DNA from: Metaphire vulgaris
Taxonomy: Eukaryota > Annelida > Clitellata > Crassiclitellata > Megascolecidae
Assembly: GCA_018105865.1 (NCBI GenBank)
Contig: CM030847.1
Location: 14,995,089 to 15,059,088, forward strand
Reading direction: 5' to 3'
Length of the DNA: 64,000 nt
Made by a program: the position numbers and the translations under genes. Below the pieces are notes generated by a model. That model was not told the origin of the DNA. It saw only the letters and a program-made list of their open reading frames with translations, and did no database searches. Shown here one piece after another: positions 1 through 14,700 of this stretch (position 1 is the stretch's first letter; every line of letters begins with the position of its first letter).

Positions 1-461
1 TATATTATCAGCAGTCTCCAAATATTATATGTAATATATGCATATACTGGTATTGATATTTATATACCTGATGTATAGATAGAAAGATCTCAGTATTTCA
101 ACTAGATTTTGAGTTTCCAAAATGACATGACATTGCCAATAATACTGTTTGTTTGTTAAAGCATAAAGTCACAATGTAAATGTTTAATGGTGTTGAATTT
201 CAGTGCTAAAATTAGTCACACAACTCACTGCATGCTTTAACTGAACGGTCCTCAAACTAGTTCACGTCTTCAGCAGTCTCCAAATAAGCAGCTGAAGATC
301 TAGTGGTTTTATGTATGCATGTTAAACTTTTGCAATTTTCTATAGTCTAAAAAGTGGAACCCATGTAAAGTGGGTGCCAATCGAGGGTCCCCACTCCCAA
401 CAGATCAATTTTTGTGGAAATTCTGTCATAAGTGATACTGTATTAATTTTCCATGTTGAAG
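1..461. other. Upstream intron of the protein 4.1 gene
   Basis: No coding segment is recognisable here. The first exon I can place starts at 462 in mid-FERM F1 lobe, so the 5' exons lie left of the window. The stretch is AT-rich and is read as intron. The words cagcagtctccaaat occur at 10-24 and again near 271. Confidence 0.6.
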
Positions 462-787
462 GTTTGGATTCAGAATGATAGGCCACTGAATAAGCAGATT
501 AGAAGTAAGTAAAGACTACCTCCTTATTTCTTTGTCATTAAATTATGTTGCAAAGAGGCTTGCTGGAGTAATGGTAAATAAAGATTCGTGACATGTATAG
601 CTGTAGGGTTGGAAGTGAAAATTTGATCATAATTTGTGATTTAGCAGTCATTGCAATGATAACAATTATCATATAAGTGGTATTTGTAAGGACTACCTAT
701 GCTGCTAAGAACGTGACGATGTTTAATAATGATGTTGATGGTGCTGGTGGTGGGACAGCAATGCTGTAATAATTGCTGATGATGAAC

Positions 788-821
<34 letters not shown>

Positions 822-2383
822 CGACAAAGATGACAACAACAATCAAGTTGGTGGTGGTGATGGTGTCGGTGCAGGGGGAGGAGGTGAAGAGGAGGAGGAG
901 GAAGAAGGAAACAATATTATGATTTAGTTGATTAAATGATGAGCATTTAATTCAGAGGGAAAATGGAGCTTCTCATTTGACGTGAAATTCTACCCACAAG
1001 ATCCAACTGCCCTTCATGAAGAAATCACAAGGTAACCTTTGACCTTCTGATGACATCATGCATTTACTTAGACATTCAGAGAAACTAGATTTCTATAAAT
1101 TACTGAGAAGAAATTGATAGAAACAAAGTGTGGGAACATGAAGGAAAATGTGCAACAGGAGACCTTTTGCTGTATAAGAAATTAGCTTATAATTAATTCT
1201 CAGTGATCAATAAATGTATGGCTTCCGAATATCCTTTGAGCACCAATCTAGAAAAAGCTTTCTATTGAAATGATCTGTGACTCCTGAATTCTGGTACAAA
1301 TAGCATTTTAATTCAAAGTCCAACAATGCAAGAATCAGTAGATGAGTTAAAAACAAACTGATAAACTTTTTTGCAGTTAAGGTCTCAAGGGAAAATTGTG
1401 GAAGACTTTTCAAATTAAAACAATTGGACGTTAGAAAATTATACCCTCATAAAACTCCAAGCTGTGCCTGGGAATGAGTTCCCTGGTAAAGAGTGCATGT
1501 TTCAGGATGCAGGCAACTGCAAAGTATTAATCTTCAGACCCTTATACTCAGCCAAGCCTCAATTGCCACCGTTGTCACATTCAGGTCCTCATTTAAGCTA
1601 ATAATTTTAACAAGATTTGCCTGATGTTGTGTTTTTTAGATATCAAATTTATCTGCAACTGCGAAAGGACATCTATCACGGAAGGTATAGAAACTTTTAC
1701 CTCGATGTCTTTACTGTATTGTTGCCTTTTTGCTGAATAATAATTTGAAATTGAATTGAATTGAATTGCAACTGGTAGTCAGGCTACAGAGATTGTAATC
1801 TAGGTCACTGATGCATATCCATAAGATAGATCTAAAGGATGCAAAGCAAATATTCATAATTGCATCTGTGGCTGCTGAAGAAGTTGTTTTGAAATACATA
1901 AAAGGGCTCTGAATCACATTATGCTGAGTCTCTGACAGTCTCTGACTCTGTATTACTTTAATTACCAATGCACGGATGCTCTGCTACAATTACAGCCAAT
2001 TGCCAGCTGGGCTGTACGTGGGTGTACGTCAGTTATCAACAGTGTCATTGCCTTGACTGAAATGAGGCTATTGGTGTAATAAAAATCGAATGATAGATAA
2101 TGGGTGTAAATAGCCCGTTGAAATGGTCATTGCAGCTGGAGCAGTCAAACAGTGCAATTACAGTACCACTTATACTTACAGGCTTAGCACGCTAATTAAC
2201 GTTGATATCTCCCTATTTAGGCCTATTTAGGCCTATTATGCTGCTCTTGTCTGTTTATTTGATGTCAGAATATTGCTGTTCAGAATTCTTTATAATGCCA
2301 GTTGCAAATATCTTATTTACCGTCTTCGAATCATAATAAAATTTGCACTACTGAGTGAGAAGCTAGATTTAATTTTTAAAAAG

Positions 2384-2419
<36 letters not shown>

Positions 2420-2439
2420 TGGTAGTGGTAGTGGTAGTG

Positions 2440-2475
<36 letters not shown>

Positions 2476-5204
2476 ATATTAGTGATAGTGGCAGGCTATT
2501 TTATCATGGTAGCAGTAGGCTATTCCTGAATGAAAGGTGTACTTGGCTGATTTCAAATATTTGTTTAGTGCTGTATCAACAGATAAAGTTGTGTATTAAT
2601 AGAATTGATATGGAAAAGGATTGCTTATGAGGACACCGAATGTGTTCTACTATTTTATTTTCTGTTTATTATTCTGCAATGTTTCTCAAATGGTAAAGAC
2701 AATTACTTTCATGACTAGGCATATAATAATTTTACTGACTGACTGTAGTTAGTAAATGTATGTTGGCTTATGCCTGTCCCTGTAGACTGCCGTGTTCCTT
2801 TGTATCTCTGGCTCTGCTCGGTTCCTATGCAGTCCAGTCCCAGATCGGTGACTATGACGCCGACGAACATGGCCCAGAGATCGACTACATCAAAGACAAG
2901 CATTTTGCTCCGGGACAGACGGAGGAACTGCTCGAGAAGATAGCAGAGCTTCACAGAACACACAGGTACTGTCTGGACATCGATTTCACCTCCTGGAGTG
3001 TGGTACCGGTAATCTTTCAAGACTTGCATGACTATTTCTATTTCTGTTTAGCTTTTAGGAACAGTCTGGATTTTTTGGAGACTGTCTCTTTTTTTGGCAA
3101 ATTGTGTTATTGATCTGTCACAGGCAAAGGCAGTCATCCCCAAGTAATTTTAAAGAATTTCAAGTTTTGCAAATACCGCTGCAAATATTGTGGCACGTCC
3201 CTCATACTCCAAGTCACTGGCTATGTTTCAAGCCTTATTGTTTTATTTTTGCAAGGTAAGTGTTGGCCTTATAAAATCATATGATATTGAATGATAATGC
3301 TATATGGTGATTGATTTGAAATTTATTGCAGAATGTAGATGGGGAGAAGAGTAAGGTTGGGGCATGCAGGGCGGGCAAATTGTGAAAATGTTGATTTCTT
3401 TTCTTTCAATGCATTAAATTGTAGGCTATTTCATCTGGATGAAAGCTGTACTTTATTAGCTCACAGTGTCAACAGATAAAGTTATAAATCACTAGAATTC
3501 ATATGATGAAAAGAATGCTTACCAGGACACTGAATTTGTTCTATTATTTTATTTTCTGTTTGTGTCCAGAGGTCAAATTCCTCCGGAGGCAGAGTTTAAT
3601 TTTCTGGAGAATGCCAAGAATCTTGCTCTTTATGGTGTTCATCAGCATTTGGCTCTGGTTTGTTCCCTTAAGTTTTCTCTTGAAACACTTGTGTACCAAA
3701 TCCTGTAACAAGTTCTAATAGTTATCACAAATTCTGATAAATGAGCATTTTGCTGTGAAGATTTTCTCTAAAACTCTTGCAAATCATTTACCCTATGCTC
3801 AAGGGTTGGCAAATTACTACTATGCTTCTCGATAGTAACTGAAACGGTGCAATTACAAAATTTAAAAAATTTAGCATAACAAAATTAACGTGTTCTATCA
3901 TTTAAATACCGTGCTCTTTGTCCAGAATGAAGCAAACGAAGAAGTGATTGTCGGCGTCTGTGCCGCTGGACTGTTAATCTTCAGACAACGCATACGACTC
4001 AACAGATACATTTGGGTGAAGATCCTGAAGATCACGTACAAGCGCAACAGGTTCAGCATCATCGTACGCCCAGACGCTGGAGAGGTGGGAGATGATCTCA
4101 TTCATATGCCCTGGCCTCATTGAGGCTATGCTGCAATATGGCTTGAACTTGACAAGAACTAAAAGTCATTTTTAGAAATCAATAATATTTTTTAAATGCT
4201 CAAAAAGTAGGTTTTCTGAATGTCACCCTTGTTCTAGAACATGGAGAGCAACAAGAAAGATGGGTGGACACAGTGGCGACTCCACAGGGGGGCCCGTGCC
4301 CCTCCTCTTAAGTGCCTGGCCCCCAATGGCCCCCCTGTTGGGACCCTATACTTAATACTATATACCTAACAATAAATGGTTGGCCCCCATGATTAGAAGT
4401 TGCCACCCCAACGGCCCCCTCCCCCACTTGCCAAATCCTGGAGCCACCACTTGGTGGACATGCCACTACATTTATGGTGATAATTGTAAGGTTTAACATC
4501 CTTTAAAATTGCCAGTTAATGACTGCTATAGCCAGTGGCGGCTCTAGGATTTGGCAAGTGGGGGGGCCGTTGGGGTGGCAACTTCTAATCATGGGGGGGC
4601 CAACCTTTTGTTGTTTAATGTATGTAGCATTAAGTATAGGGTCCCAACTGGGGGGGCCACTGGGGGGGCCAGGCACTCAGTAGGGGGCAACGGGCCCCCT
4701 CTGGCCCCCCCGGTGGAGCCGCCACTGGCTATAGCTGATATTTGGAAGCTCCCGTCATTCTTTGAATATAGGAGGGCTGTCATAGACAGTGTTTCAATTA
4801 TAAATGAATGATTAGGAAATTACAGGGTAAACAAAAAATATGAAATTGTGACCCTTTACCTGGAACTGTGCTCAGTGTGCTGTTTAAAACGCGACAGTTT
4901 GTCACTCTTTGGTAATTAATCTCCAAAGAAGACCAGAAAATTTTCCAATGAGATAGAGTTTTGGTCGACAAAGAAATTGGTATTTTTGAACAAATTCCAA
5001 AATCTTGGGATTAAAATTTTGACCCAGAAAAAATCTAGACTTGTTTTGATGGAGCCTTTCGTTGCTGCCTGCAGATGTAGGAAATGAAGTGATTTTTCTG
5101 TTGGTTCAGGGTAAAGCGGCAAAGACGGTCGTATTTCGTTTGGCCAACTATAAGGCAGCAAAGAGACTATGGAAGTTGGCTGTGGAGCATCACACATTCT
5201 TTAG
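462..5204 (+). CDS. EPB41: FERM-domain exons of protein 4.1
   Basis: Exons 462-504 ([14 protein letters not shown]), 956-1031 ([15 protein letters not shown]), 1640-1684 ([14 protein letters not shown]), 2786-2965 (LPCSF through ELHRTHR), 3570-3657 (GQIPPEAEF to YGVHQHLAL), 3926-4084 ([15 protein letters not shown] to RPDAGE) and 5110-5204 ([18 protein letters not shown] to HHTFFR) rebuild the end of F1, all of F2 and the PH-like F3 lobe. In 4.1 proteins this domain binds glycophorin-type and other membrane tails, p55-type MAGUKs and calmodulin. The small exons of 43, 45 and 88 nt look like the conserved exon pattern of animal 4.1 genes (from memory). Confidence 0.92.
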
Positions 5205-8200
5205 GTTCATCCGCAATATTCGATGATTTAGATACTTTTATGACCACAGGTCATAAAGCCTGATGTCTGCTAATATTTGCCAAGTGACACAGTAGTTATA
5301 TTGAAATCTTAGGGCAGTCAGTGTTATGCAAATTTCAAGGAGTTATTGTTCGCAAATACACTGTACTAGGTAGAATACCTCTAAATTTTATTGGAGACCT
5401 CTTATAATTGTCATTGTTCATCATCATTGTCAGCATCATCATCATCATCAGCAGCAGCAGCAGCACTTTTTTAATTAAAGAAAAATTCAAGCAAGAAAAT
5501 AATCTTTGATTAATGAAGTTACAATTTTATATTTTATTGTAAGAAAATGCTAATTTGTGCGTTTCTGATTGGAACTAATTTGGTCTTTTGATATTCTTTG
5601 AAACGAGGTTTGCAAATGTTCTAGACTGCGGGAGCCAGAACCCGCTGATCGCGGACTGTTCACACGGAAGCCGTACTACGCCGGTCGAACTCAGTTCCAG
5701 TCGCAGCAGGCGGCCGGTCAGATTGACCGCCAGGGTCAGGACTTCAACCGCGTCTACTATACGGTCGGTCGGTTTGGCAAAGGAGGTCTCGATGAGCGTA
5801 AGAATGTCAACTAACTGTCAACTAACTGTCACTGCATACCACTGAACTATAACTAATAATAATTGTAATAATAATAATGATGATAGTGATGATAATTATC
5901 ATAGTTATAATAATAATGATGACGATAACAATAATGATGATGGTGGTGATGCATTTTTGATAATTATTTATTATGCTTAAAGATATCAATATATTTGAAT
6001 GTTTGACAATTTTTTAATATCAGTTAATCAATATAATTTTAGCTAATTATTATAATTTAATATTAATATATATTATAAGTATTTCAAAACTGAGCTTTAT
6101 GGAGGAATTGGGGTTAGCGCATAGAGGCAGGCAACACTCCTGCACTTCTAGTTTTTTTTAGTTTCATGTCCGATTGTTGCACTAGGCAACCCTTTTTGAC
6201 TCTCATATAGAGGTGTGCACGGGGACTGACTGTTGTCCCCATCCCCTCCCGTCCCCGCAAAGCTTTTCTCCATCCCCACCCCGTCCCCATTGACTTAAAA
6301 TCCATCCCCACCCCATCCCCTAATCTCTGTCCCCATCCCCATTCCCGTCCCCGCATTTCGGAACCCATCCCCGTCCCCGTACCCGCATTTTGGTCTCCGT
6401 CCCCGTCCGCGGTGTTTTATATCAGGGTCATTCCGTGTCAACTCAACCAATGGTCCCCACCTCACCATCTCAGAATTGCATGAAATTTTCACCATATGTT
6501 TATATATCTATTTGATGGGAAAATACCAAGTTTTACTGAAATATTCACTGTAGTTTGAAAGTTATGTGCCCTTTTGTAATAGGCCCGCGGAACGTCATTT
6601 CGCGAATCTGACTGCAACGTGATGTTTACATGCTAATAATATTTGAACTGTGAGGGCTAGGAGGCTGAAATTTGTTGAGCTTGTACAGTTTTTCACACTG
6701 ATTCTCAGCATATAATAATGTCACACATAGTGGATCACATTCTTTAGTTAGAAAGTGTCAAAGATGGCTTTTCAGATCGAAATTTAGAAAAATCTGCCAC
6801 TTTGAAGCTTTATAACTTCAAAAGTATTTTGTATTTTGTTTTGATATAAACAATGTTTATTCTACATATAACAGTTATTTCACATACAAATTTGTAACTG
6901 TCTATTCCTTTAAATGCATTGTATACTGACTTCCAAAGATGGTGCAGTTCGACAACGGTCCCCACTTCCGGGACCACAGTGTGCAAAAGTGTTAAATATT
7001 TTTCTAATTTTTTGTGATTTTGCATAGATCACATATCAAATAATAACTGATAAAAAATTGTGATGGCCTTTTTGGTTTTAAGAACTTTATTAAGTGTCAA
7101 AATTAGTCGTTTTTGCTATTCATGAAATACATGCAAGACGAATGTTGCTGATTTAGTGATTCTTTAAACATTTGTTGAAGCTAATGGTTCAATCTTAAAG
7201 TATTTGGATCATTACTAATAGCCAATAAACTTAATTTTATGCTAGTGATTAAATATATCGTGTAGAAATCCCAAATAAAACTTAAACTATGATGCCTTAA
7301 ATACTGGTAATTATATTATTGAATCTTGTTTTCATATTCTTTGCAGTCGAATAATTAGCAGTGTAGCAAACTACATTCAGCCATTTTGTTTTCTGCAAAC
7401 GTTGGTGCAATTCAAAGCAAAAATAAATGTTTGTTTTAAGTGTACAATAGCGCTAATTACAGTTGACTATTCAGCCTCTGTATCTTTAAATTTGAGCTAT
7501 GTAAAAAGTTGGTTCCTGATTATCAATTTAAACAATTTGACGTGATTTTACAGAAATGACCTGCAGTATTGGACAAGTTTTGATGGATGACTCAAACTGC
7601 AATAAAACTGTGCATAGTGGAAAATTAACTGGTTTGAAGTTTATAAGAGACTGTATATCTGAAAACCAGGCACTATTGTTGTGGCAAATTGGTGCACTGA
7701 TGGACACCATTGAAAATCCGACTTTATGTATGCATCATGAGGCAATATTTCTAACAAAGTACGAACTGTTGCAGATGAAATGTTGTGATCCATTAAAACG
7801 GCACAGCGAAATTGTTAAGACAGGTCTACGTCCAGTTTCTTCTGGACAGTCAACACAGATAGGTATCAAACCCGGTCAAAAACTTTGCACATCTTGCCGT
7901 TTAATGATGTTCAGCAGCCAGCCTGACGATGCTGCAGGATCAGTGAAACTACACTCTTCTTCTGAGGATTCTGAACCAGACATCATATTTGAAGAATCTT
8001 TAAACAGTAGCCTAACTGGAGCAGGATGCTCTCCGTTAAAGATGCAAAAAGTCAGCCGACGAGATGCAGTTCCATATTTGAAGCGAAAAGTCAAGCAAGC
8101 TTCAATAATGTTGACAAAAAGAGCAGCTAAACTAGCAAAGGTTGACGTACTAGTCATTTGTTCCGAGGAACTGGAGAAGTGTTGTGAGAAGTGCAAAGAT

Positions 8201-11057
8201 CTTGACAAGCTGATAGCAGATATGAAAGTAAAGTTCAGACAAGCACCATAAATACAAAAGATCCAGATTCTAACATTAGTACCTGACAGCTGGACAATTG
8301 ACGTTACTGCCACTGAATTCAACACTGCATGGCATATGGTGAAACAAGCACATACACTGAAAAAGATGATGGGAATATTAGGAGAGCCAATACCTACAAA
8401 TGATGATATTTGCTGGGTGCCATTTCAGCACATTATCACTATTATGCCTGCACCTGAAGCATGTGGCAGCAGTGCTCGTCATTACGATTTTGACAAGTCT
8501 GCAATGGAACACGTTCTGGTCCAATTTCAGAGTTTTCTTCAGAAAAACTACTTATAAATGGTTTGATAATTAGTTAAAATATGTTTTCGGTGTCAAAGCC
8601 AACTGAACTATGATTTTGATAAAGTAAATACATTATGAGCTGATATGTCAAAAAGAACAGCTAATGAGCTTATATCTCGTGTCAGTGCACGGCGAGTAGC
8701 AAAATCGACTAATTTTGACACTTAATAAAGTTCTTAAAACCAAAAAGGCCATCACAATTTTTTTATCAGTTATTATTTGATATGTGATCTATGCAAAATC
8801 ACAAAAAAATTAGAAAAATATTTAACACTTTTTGCACACTGTGGTCCCGAAGTGGGGACCGTTGTCGAACTGCACCATCTTTGGAAGTCAGTATACAATG
8901 CATTTAAAGGAATAGACAGTTACAAATTTGTATGTGAAATAACTGTTATATGTAGAATAAACATTGTTTATATCAAAACAAAATACAAAATACTTTTGAA
9001 GTTATAAAGCTTCAAAGTGGCAGATTTTTCTAAATTTCGATCTGAAAAGCCATCTTTGACACTTTCTAACTAAAGAATGTGATCCACTATGTGTGACATT
9101 ATTATATGCTGAGAATCAGTGTGAAAAACTGTACAAGCTCAACAAATTTCAGCCTCCTAGCCCTCACAGTTCAAATATTATTAGCATGTAAACATCACGT
9201 TGCAGTCAGATTCGCGAAATGACGTTCCGCGGGCCTATTACAAAAGGGCACATAACTTTCAAACTACAGTGAATATTTCAGTAAAACTTGGTATTTTCCC
9301 ATCAAATAGATATATAAACATATGGTGAAAATTTCATGCAATTCTGAGATGGTGAGGTGGGGACGAATTCCCATTTTGGTTGAGTTGACATGGAATGACC
9401 CATCAACTATTCATTTATTAGTACCCAGTGTGCGATTTTATGACCTGGTAGAGTGGGAGGAGGGGATTTGTCAAGCTTGGGGGCGTAGTTGTTGGGGAAA
9501 TGTAGCAGTGGGGGGATGTAGTTGTGGGGAGATGCAGCAGTAGGGGGATGCATTTGGGCAGTGGGGAGGAATCCCCCTTCCCCCTACAAATCGCGCCCTG
9601 TTAGTACCCAACACGAGAAGTAGCTTTTCAAAAAGTTTTTCAAAAGTTTCTTCTAAACTATACAATAATCATATATGAAAATGGGACACTATTACTAACC
9701 TGATATCTTTAGCGCACATCATAACCATGGCGTCAGCCAATTCATTTTTCAACGTGTATACCGGAAACTAACCAAAAGATAACGGACATTCCCGGTTTTA
9801 CTACCAAATTACCAATGCCATTCTGCCAGCAGTGAGCAACACGTTGAAAAATGAATTGGCTCTCTTTCTTGTCCATTTTTCTGTAACTTTATAAAATGTT
9901 TAATTTATATAGTAGGCCTAAGCTAAGTGGAGTTTTTTAATCTACCTCCGAATCGATGGTGATTGAGTCAGGGGCACAAAGTTAAATAGTGATGGTGGTT
10001 GGTGGGCACAGGAGAGACTGGGCAATTGGCAGTGGGCACTGGGCGTTCAAATTACAAAGCTGTGCAAAGTGCTCTGCAATCCGCCCCACCTCTAAATTAT
10101 ATTATCGTTTGTTGTCCTGTACATTTATAGGCTCCCCCAACAAGCTGAAACCGGCTCTGATGATTCTCCCCTGGTGTGTTTATCAATTACCCTCAAGTTC
10201 TCAAATGGCTTTATGGTCTCTACCAACTGCGAACTAACAATGGTGTCGAGTTATCAAAAGATTCAAAACCAATCTTGCCTGGCCTAACAGTTCAATTTAA
10301 TGGCCTTTTAATTCGAAACTGAAAGGCGTAGGCCTATATGGTTAGTAGCTATGCTAAAATCGGCCGAACGCATGATTATTGAATTGCGAGATTAATCGTC
10401 CCCATTCCCGCGGTATTTACGGCATTTTTGAAACCGCATCCGCGGTAATACCGTCAGCCTGGATCCCGCTACCGCGGTACTACCGTCATGACTTTTCCGT
10501 CCCCATTAATATTTCGGCAAAATTACAGATTTCAATCCCGCTACCGCGGTAAATCCGCGGATTACCGCGGTTTCACCGCGGTAGCCATTACCGTGCACTC
10601 CTCTACTCTCATAGTAGGCCACACATGACTATGACTGGATGCCGATTTATGGTAGTAGAGTAGACTTAAATTATTGGGTGACAAAACAATTATATGTCAC
10701 CCAAGACAGCTGCAATTAGAATGATTTTTTGCCACTTCTATGCAGTGATTTCCTAGAATGTATTAGTCGCATCATGCATAACCGCCCTATTCTGGTCTCA
10801 CACTCTGCTGTGTGTAAATGGTTTTCAATTGCTGTGAAGCCTAAGGAAGGTCATTGATAATTTTTTTTCATATCAGCTGAAACACCCGGCTTCAGCACAG
10901 AGCGGTCGGAGGAAACGCTTCCAGATATGAACTATCGAACAATGACGTTGGATCTGAAGAAGAAAGGAAAATACTCGACTCCACTTGGCGATGCGACTGA
11001 TGGAGGAGACCCTACCATGGATCCTGCATATTATGGTTCAGATATGGTGTGTTAAAG

Positions 11058-11090
<33 letters not shown>

Positions 11091-11755
11091 TAAAACAATC
11101 ATTTGATCACTTATTTGTATTGGTAAGGTTTGAGCATGTTACATGCCATAATTACAATGGATTGAGTTACTGAGAGTATGAAAGTTGTTAGATCAAATTT
11201 AGACTATGTTCAAAAGTTGACTGTTTTATAGGAAGGTGGCACTTTATGAGGAAAAGTACAAATGTGATAGGGCGCAGAGCGGCATCTAGCATTGATGTAT
11301 TTTCCAAATGATTACGATGATTGATTTGCATTGACAAGCGAAAAGACAAAAAAATTACAAAATTAGAATATTTCACTAAAATGTCTTATAATGTAAGTGG
11401 AATGGGTAACTGACATTATTTGATGTCTAACCTATCAGAAACTGGAGAAAATTGAACTTACCGCTGCAAGCATTGCTAACAGTCCTATTCGTATGAGCAT
11501 TGTAAAATGTGTATTTATGTTCATTTGCTTCAGATGCCAGTGACAGATGAACACGGTCGGGTGGTTTATGTGAAGAGAACAAATCCTTCCACTGGTTCTG
11601 AAGTCTTCTTTAACCAACCTGGTGGTCGGCGACCTTCTCAAGATGACCTTGCAAGAACCGGAGATCCCAAAGTGAGTGAAAAGTTTCCAGTCGATTATGA
11701 ATTTATGCAGTGCTTTCCAAGGATGTCGTCAAGAGATGATGGAGAATGGTTAATC

Positions 11756-11790
<35 letters not shown>

Positions 11791-14700
11791 GACAGACAGA
11801 CAGAGAGAATGCACCACCAGCAATTTGGGCAATGTAAGTTTTTTTGTTTGTGCCAATTCAGTGGAAAAGGAAATCAATTCAGTGGAAAGGAAAATCAAAT
11901 CTACTTCCAATGCCAGTATTAGATAATTTTCAGTTGACAAATATTAAATGATCAACGGAACCGTGTACCCGTTAGCATCTTATTACCCAGGCAGTAAAAT
12001 TGGGTACGGGTACGGTACCCGTACCCGGGGTACCCATGAAAACATGACCTTTAGGTCACACTCCCCCTCCGTTCACTGCAACTAAGGTTAGAATCATTAG
12101 TTACATAGCCCGGAGGGAGAGTGTGACATAACAGTCGAGGTGATCTATCATTGAATGCAGTGCCTGGAGTGGAGTGTGGTTATTCAGTTGGGTTTAGAGA
12201 TAAGAGGTCGCAGCAGAGATTATGCTAATTTGGGTAGCCGGGTACCAGTGAAAAAGTTGGGTGGGTACATTCACAGCTTTGAAAAAAATTGACAGCTCCA
12301 CTAAAGTTTAAAAATATTTGGAAGGTTCTCACCTCAGAAAAGACCTCAACTGAAGCTTTTTCTGTCTTCTCTTCAACACAATATTTCTGATTAGATCTGG
12401 AGTTTTGAAGCATTTATGATTTAAAAGGTTATCAGAATTCTTTTCAAGCGGAATGCGAATCCAATCTTCCTTTCATTTTTTTTCAGGATGGAGCCTTTGT
12501 GACACTATTGGTTGGGCCAGGAGATGGCTCTAGTGGTGTCACTTACAGCAAGACTCCATATCCCACGGGCCCTGGATACACGACTCCCGGGGGAGGACCA
12601 GGACTTAACACCCCTGGCGGCTATGGTACATTCAATGGTCAAGGTGGGTACAACTCCCTTGGAGGTTCAGGTTACCAGACACCAGGTGGTACATCGTATG
12701 GAGGAGGCAGTAACAGCCCGTATCATGGTGTGGACGATCATCACAAGCAACATACAGGATCCCAAGATGATGTAAATATATAAGCCAATATTATTGCTTC
12801 TTATTAAAGTAATTATGCATTCTAAGTTGCTCTAAAGACCCAAAATGGATGGAATGTCAAGATTTTCGATTTAAGGTCCTTGCAGGGCAAATTCTATGGT
12901 GTTGACCTTCGAAGTGAAACCCAAGTTCTTGACCCTGACTCTGACCTTTAGGTTTATGGCCTTTAACTTAGTTTTATGACCAAAGGACCGGATCCCAGTG
13001 TTTTACAGATTGAAGTTGCAGATCTACGGGTTGCTTTTTCTGTCAAATTTGAGAAGAACTTTATCTAATCATGTTCTATCTTTGTATTTGGTAATGCTTT
13101 TTCAGCCTAACTACTATCTTAACTCACAGTCGATGGCAAGGTATGCAGGCAGCGCCACGCCTGGGGCGCCCGGATCAGGACAGATGGTGGATGAGCATGG
13201 AAATGTAGTTGTCACTAAGAACATCTACATCACACACACAACAAGAACCGTCAATGGAAGGGTGAGAATCTGACTTTCTTTTCTCCAGCAAAATAAGCTA
13301 ATTGATTGCACTTGGTTATGTAAAATACTTGGCATGTGTTGAATCATGTCTTCTGCATTGATTCTTGTAGCCAGTGGATGATGACGGTTTACCTGGATAT
13401 CAGGAAGATCATCTGAAGCAGCACGGAGTCGGTTTTGGAGGACCAAATGATGGTACCTGGGGTCCATATTCCAACTCGTCAACAACAAAAACCATGACGC
13501 GAACTTACACTGCTCCAGACGGAACCATAGTCACCGAGGTACGGTTCTAGGAACTTCTATGGTGCCAATTTAGTAATGCACTTGGCATCAGTTGATGGTT
13601 GCTCCAAAGTAAAATCATAATCCCCCCAGTGGAAAAAATGTCAACAATAGCAATGTCATGTGCAAGAACTTCAGTCCAGAAGTATATAGTGTTAATAGAA
13701 CATCTAACCTACAGGAATTTTCCCCCGGATTTTGTATTCAGGGGTTGTCCCATAATTGCAGGGGCGTCAATGTTCAGTGTTTCGCCTAGACTCATTGGAC
13801 CCAGGGGGATAAACTTGGGCGGGGGTGGTGGCGGGTTGGGGGTGTGATGCTTCGCCCCCTGGAAAAAAGGAAAATACAAGTCAAACAAGTAAAGTAGCAG
13901 ACTGCTAAATGTTACCATAGCAACATAAAACATAGAATTACTATAAAAACCAAGCAGAGATGCCATAGAATCTAGATATAAATGAAAGACAGTGCACTGT
14001 GTGGCTCTGCTGAATCTTCGAAATTCTAAAACTTTCAAAGATAATCATGACAATGACTGGTGAATACCAAAACTACCCCATTAGGATGACGTTGACCATG
14101 ACTACATGAGTTAATCCGAAAATGGATGACATTTGAGAATTTTAAATGAATAGTCAGTCTATTTTAAGTGATAGTCAATGCCACCTCTGGGAAGAGTTGT
14201 AAGGACAGGGGTGTCTGTCCTCCTGTTGGGTGGTGTAGGAAAATTCTTGGTCACCTATTTCAAAATGTTACTGTGAAGCTGTCAAAGTTGTATACCATCA
14301 TGAAAATGTTTTGCTTGATAAGCTAATTTATTGCCTACCCAATGGTAAAAGAGTAACGAGATCATGTTAAGAGGAGTTGAAGCATGTCCGTGTCTTTAGA
14401 AAACTTTGCTTTGTACTGTTTCAGCATCGAACTGAGAAAAATGGAGTCGTTGAGACCCACATTGAGAAGAGAACGCAGATGGTCGATGACGAGGGTGACG
14501 TCGATCACGACAGGGTGAGTAGATGCTTAAGTTCAAAGATCCAAAATGGGGAGGACATTGTTTCCCTACTTTTCATTTCCCCATTTAATTGTCATTACAG
14601 AAGTGGCCATCATGATCTTAGGTGTACTTCTGATTTGACTAAATTCATTCCCACTGCTGTCCATAATTATTGGTTGCTGTAATGAATGCTTCTAAATTAT

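Larger units (their letters stand above)
6208..10605. mobile_element. 4.4-kb hAT element with palindromic subterminal repeats
   Basis: The ends are TAGAGGTGTGCACGG (6208-6222) and the complement of TAGAGGAGTGCACGG (10591-10605). They are flanked by the exact 8-bp duplication ctctcata (6200-6207, 10606-10613). The left subterminal region is a run of gtccccatcccc units; the right one is a run of palindromic ccgcggta units. The middle holds a separate long-TIR transposon (6425-9401), a small hAT MITE (9426-9600) and a hairpin near 9736-9862. I see no hAT transposase, so it is probably non-autonomous. It fills most of the 5.1-kb 4.1 intron. Confidence 0.85.

Noticed and set aside
2715..3029. Minus-strand ORF over the 2.8-kb FERM exon
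   Set aside because: Antisense shadow of the 4.1 exon 2786-2965.
13755..13860. hAT MITE around caggggcgtcaatg in a 4.1 intron
   Set aside because: Only one end was recognisable and no duplication was found.
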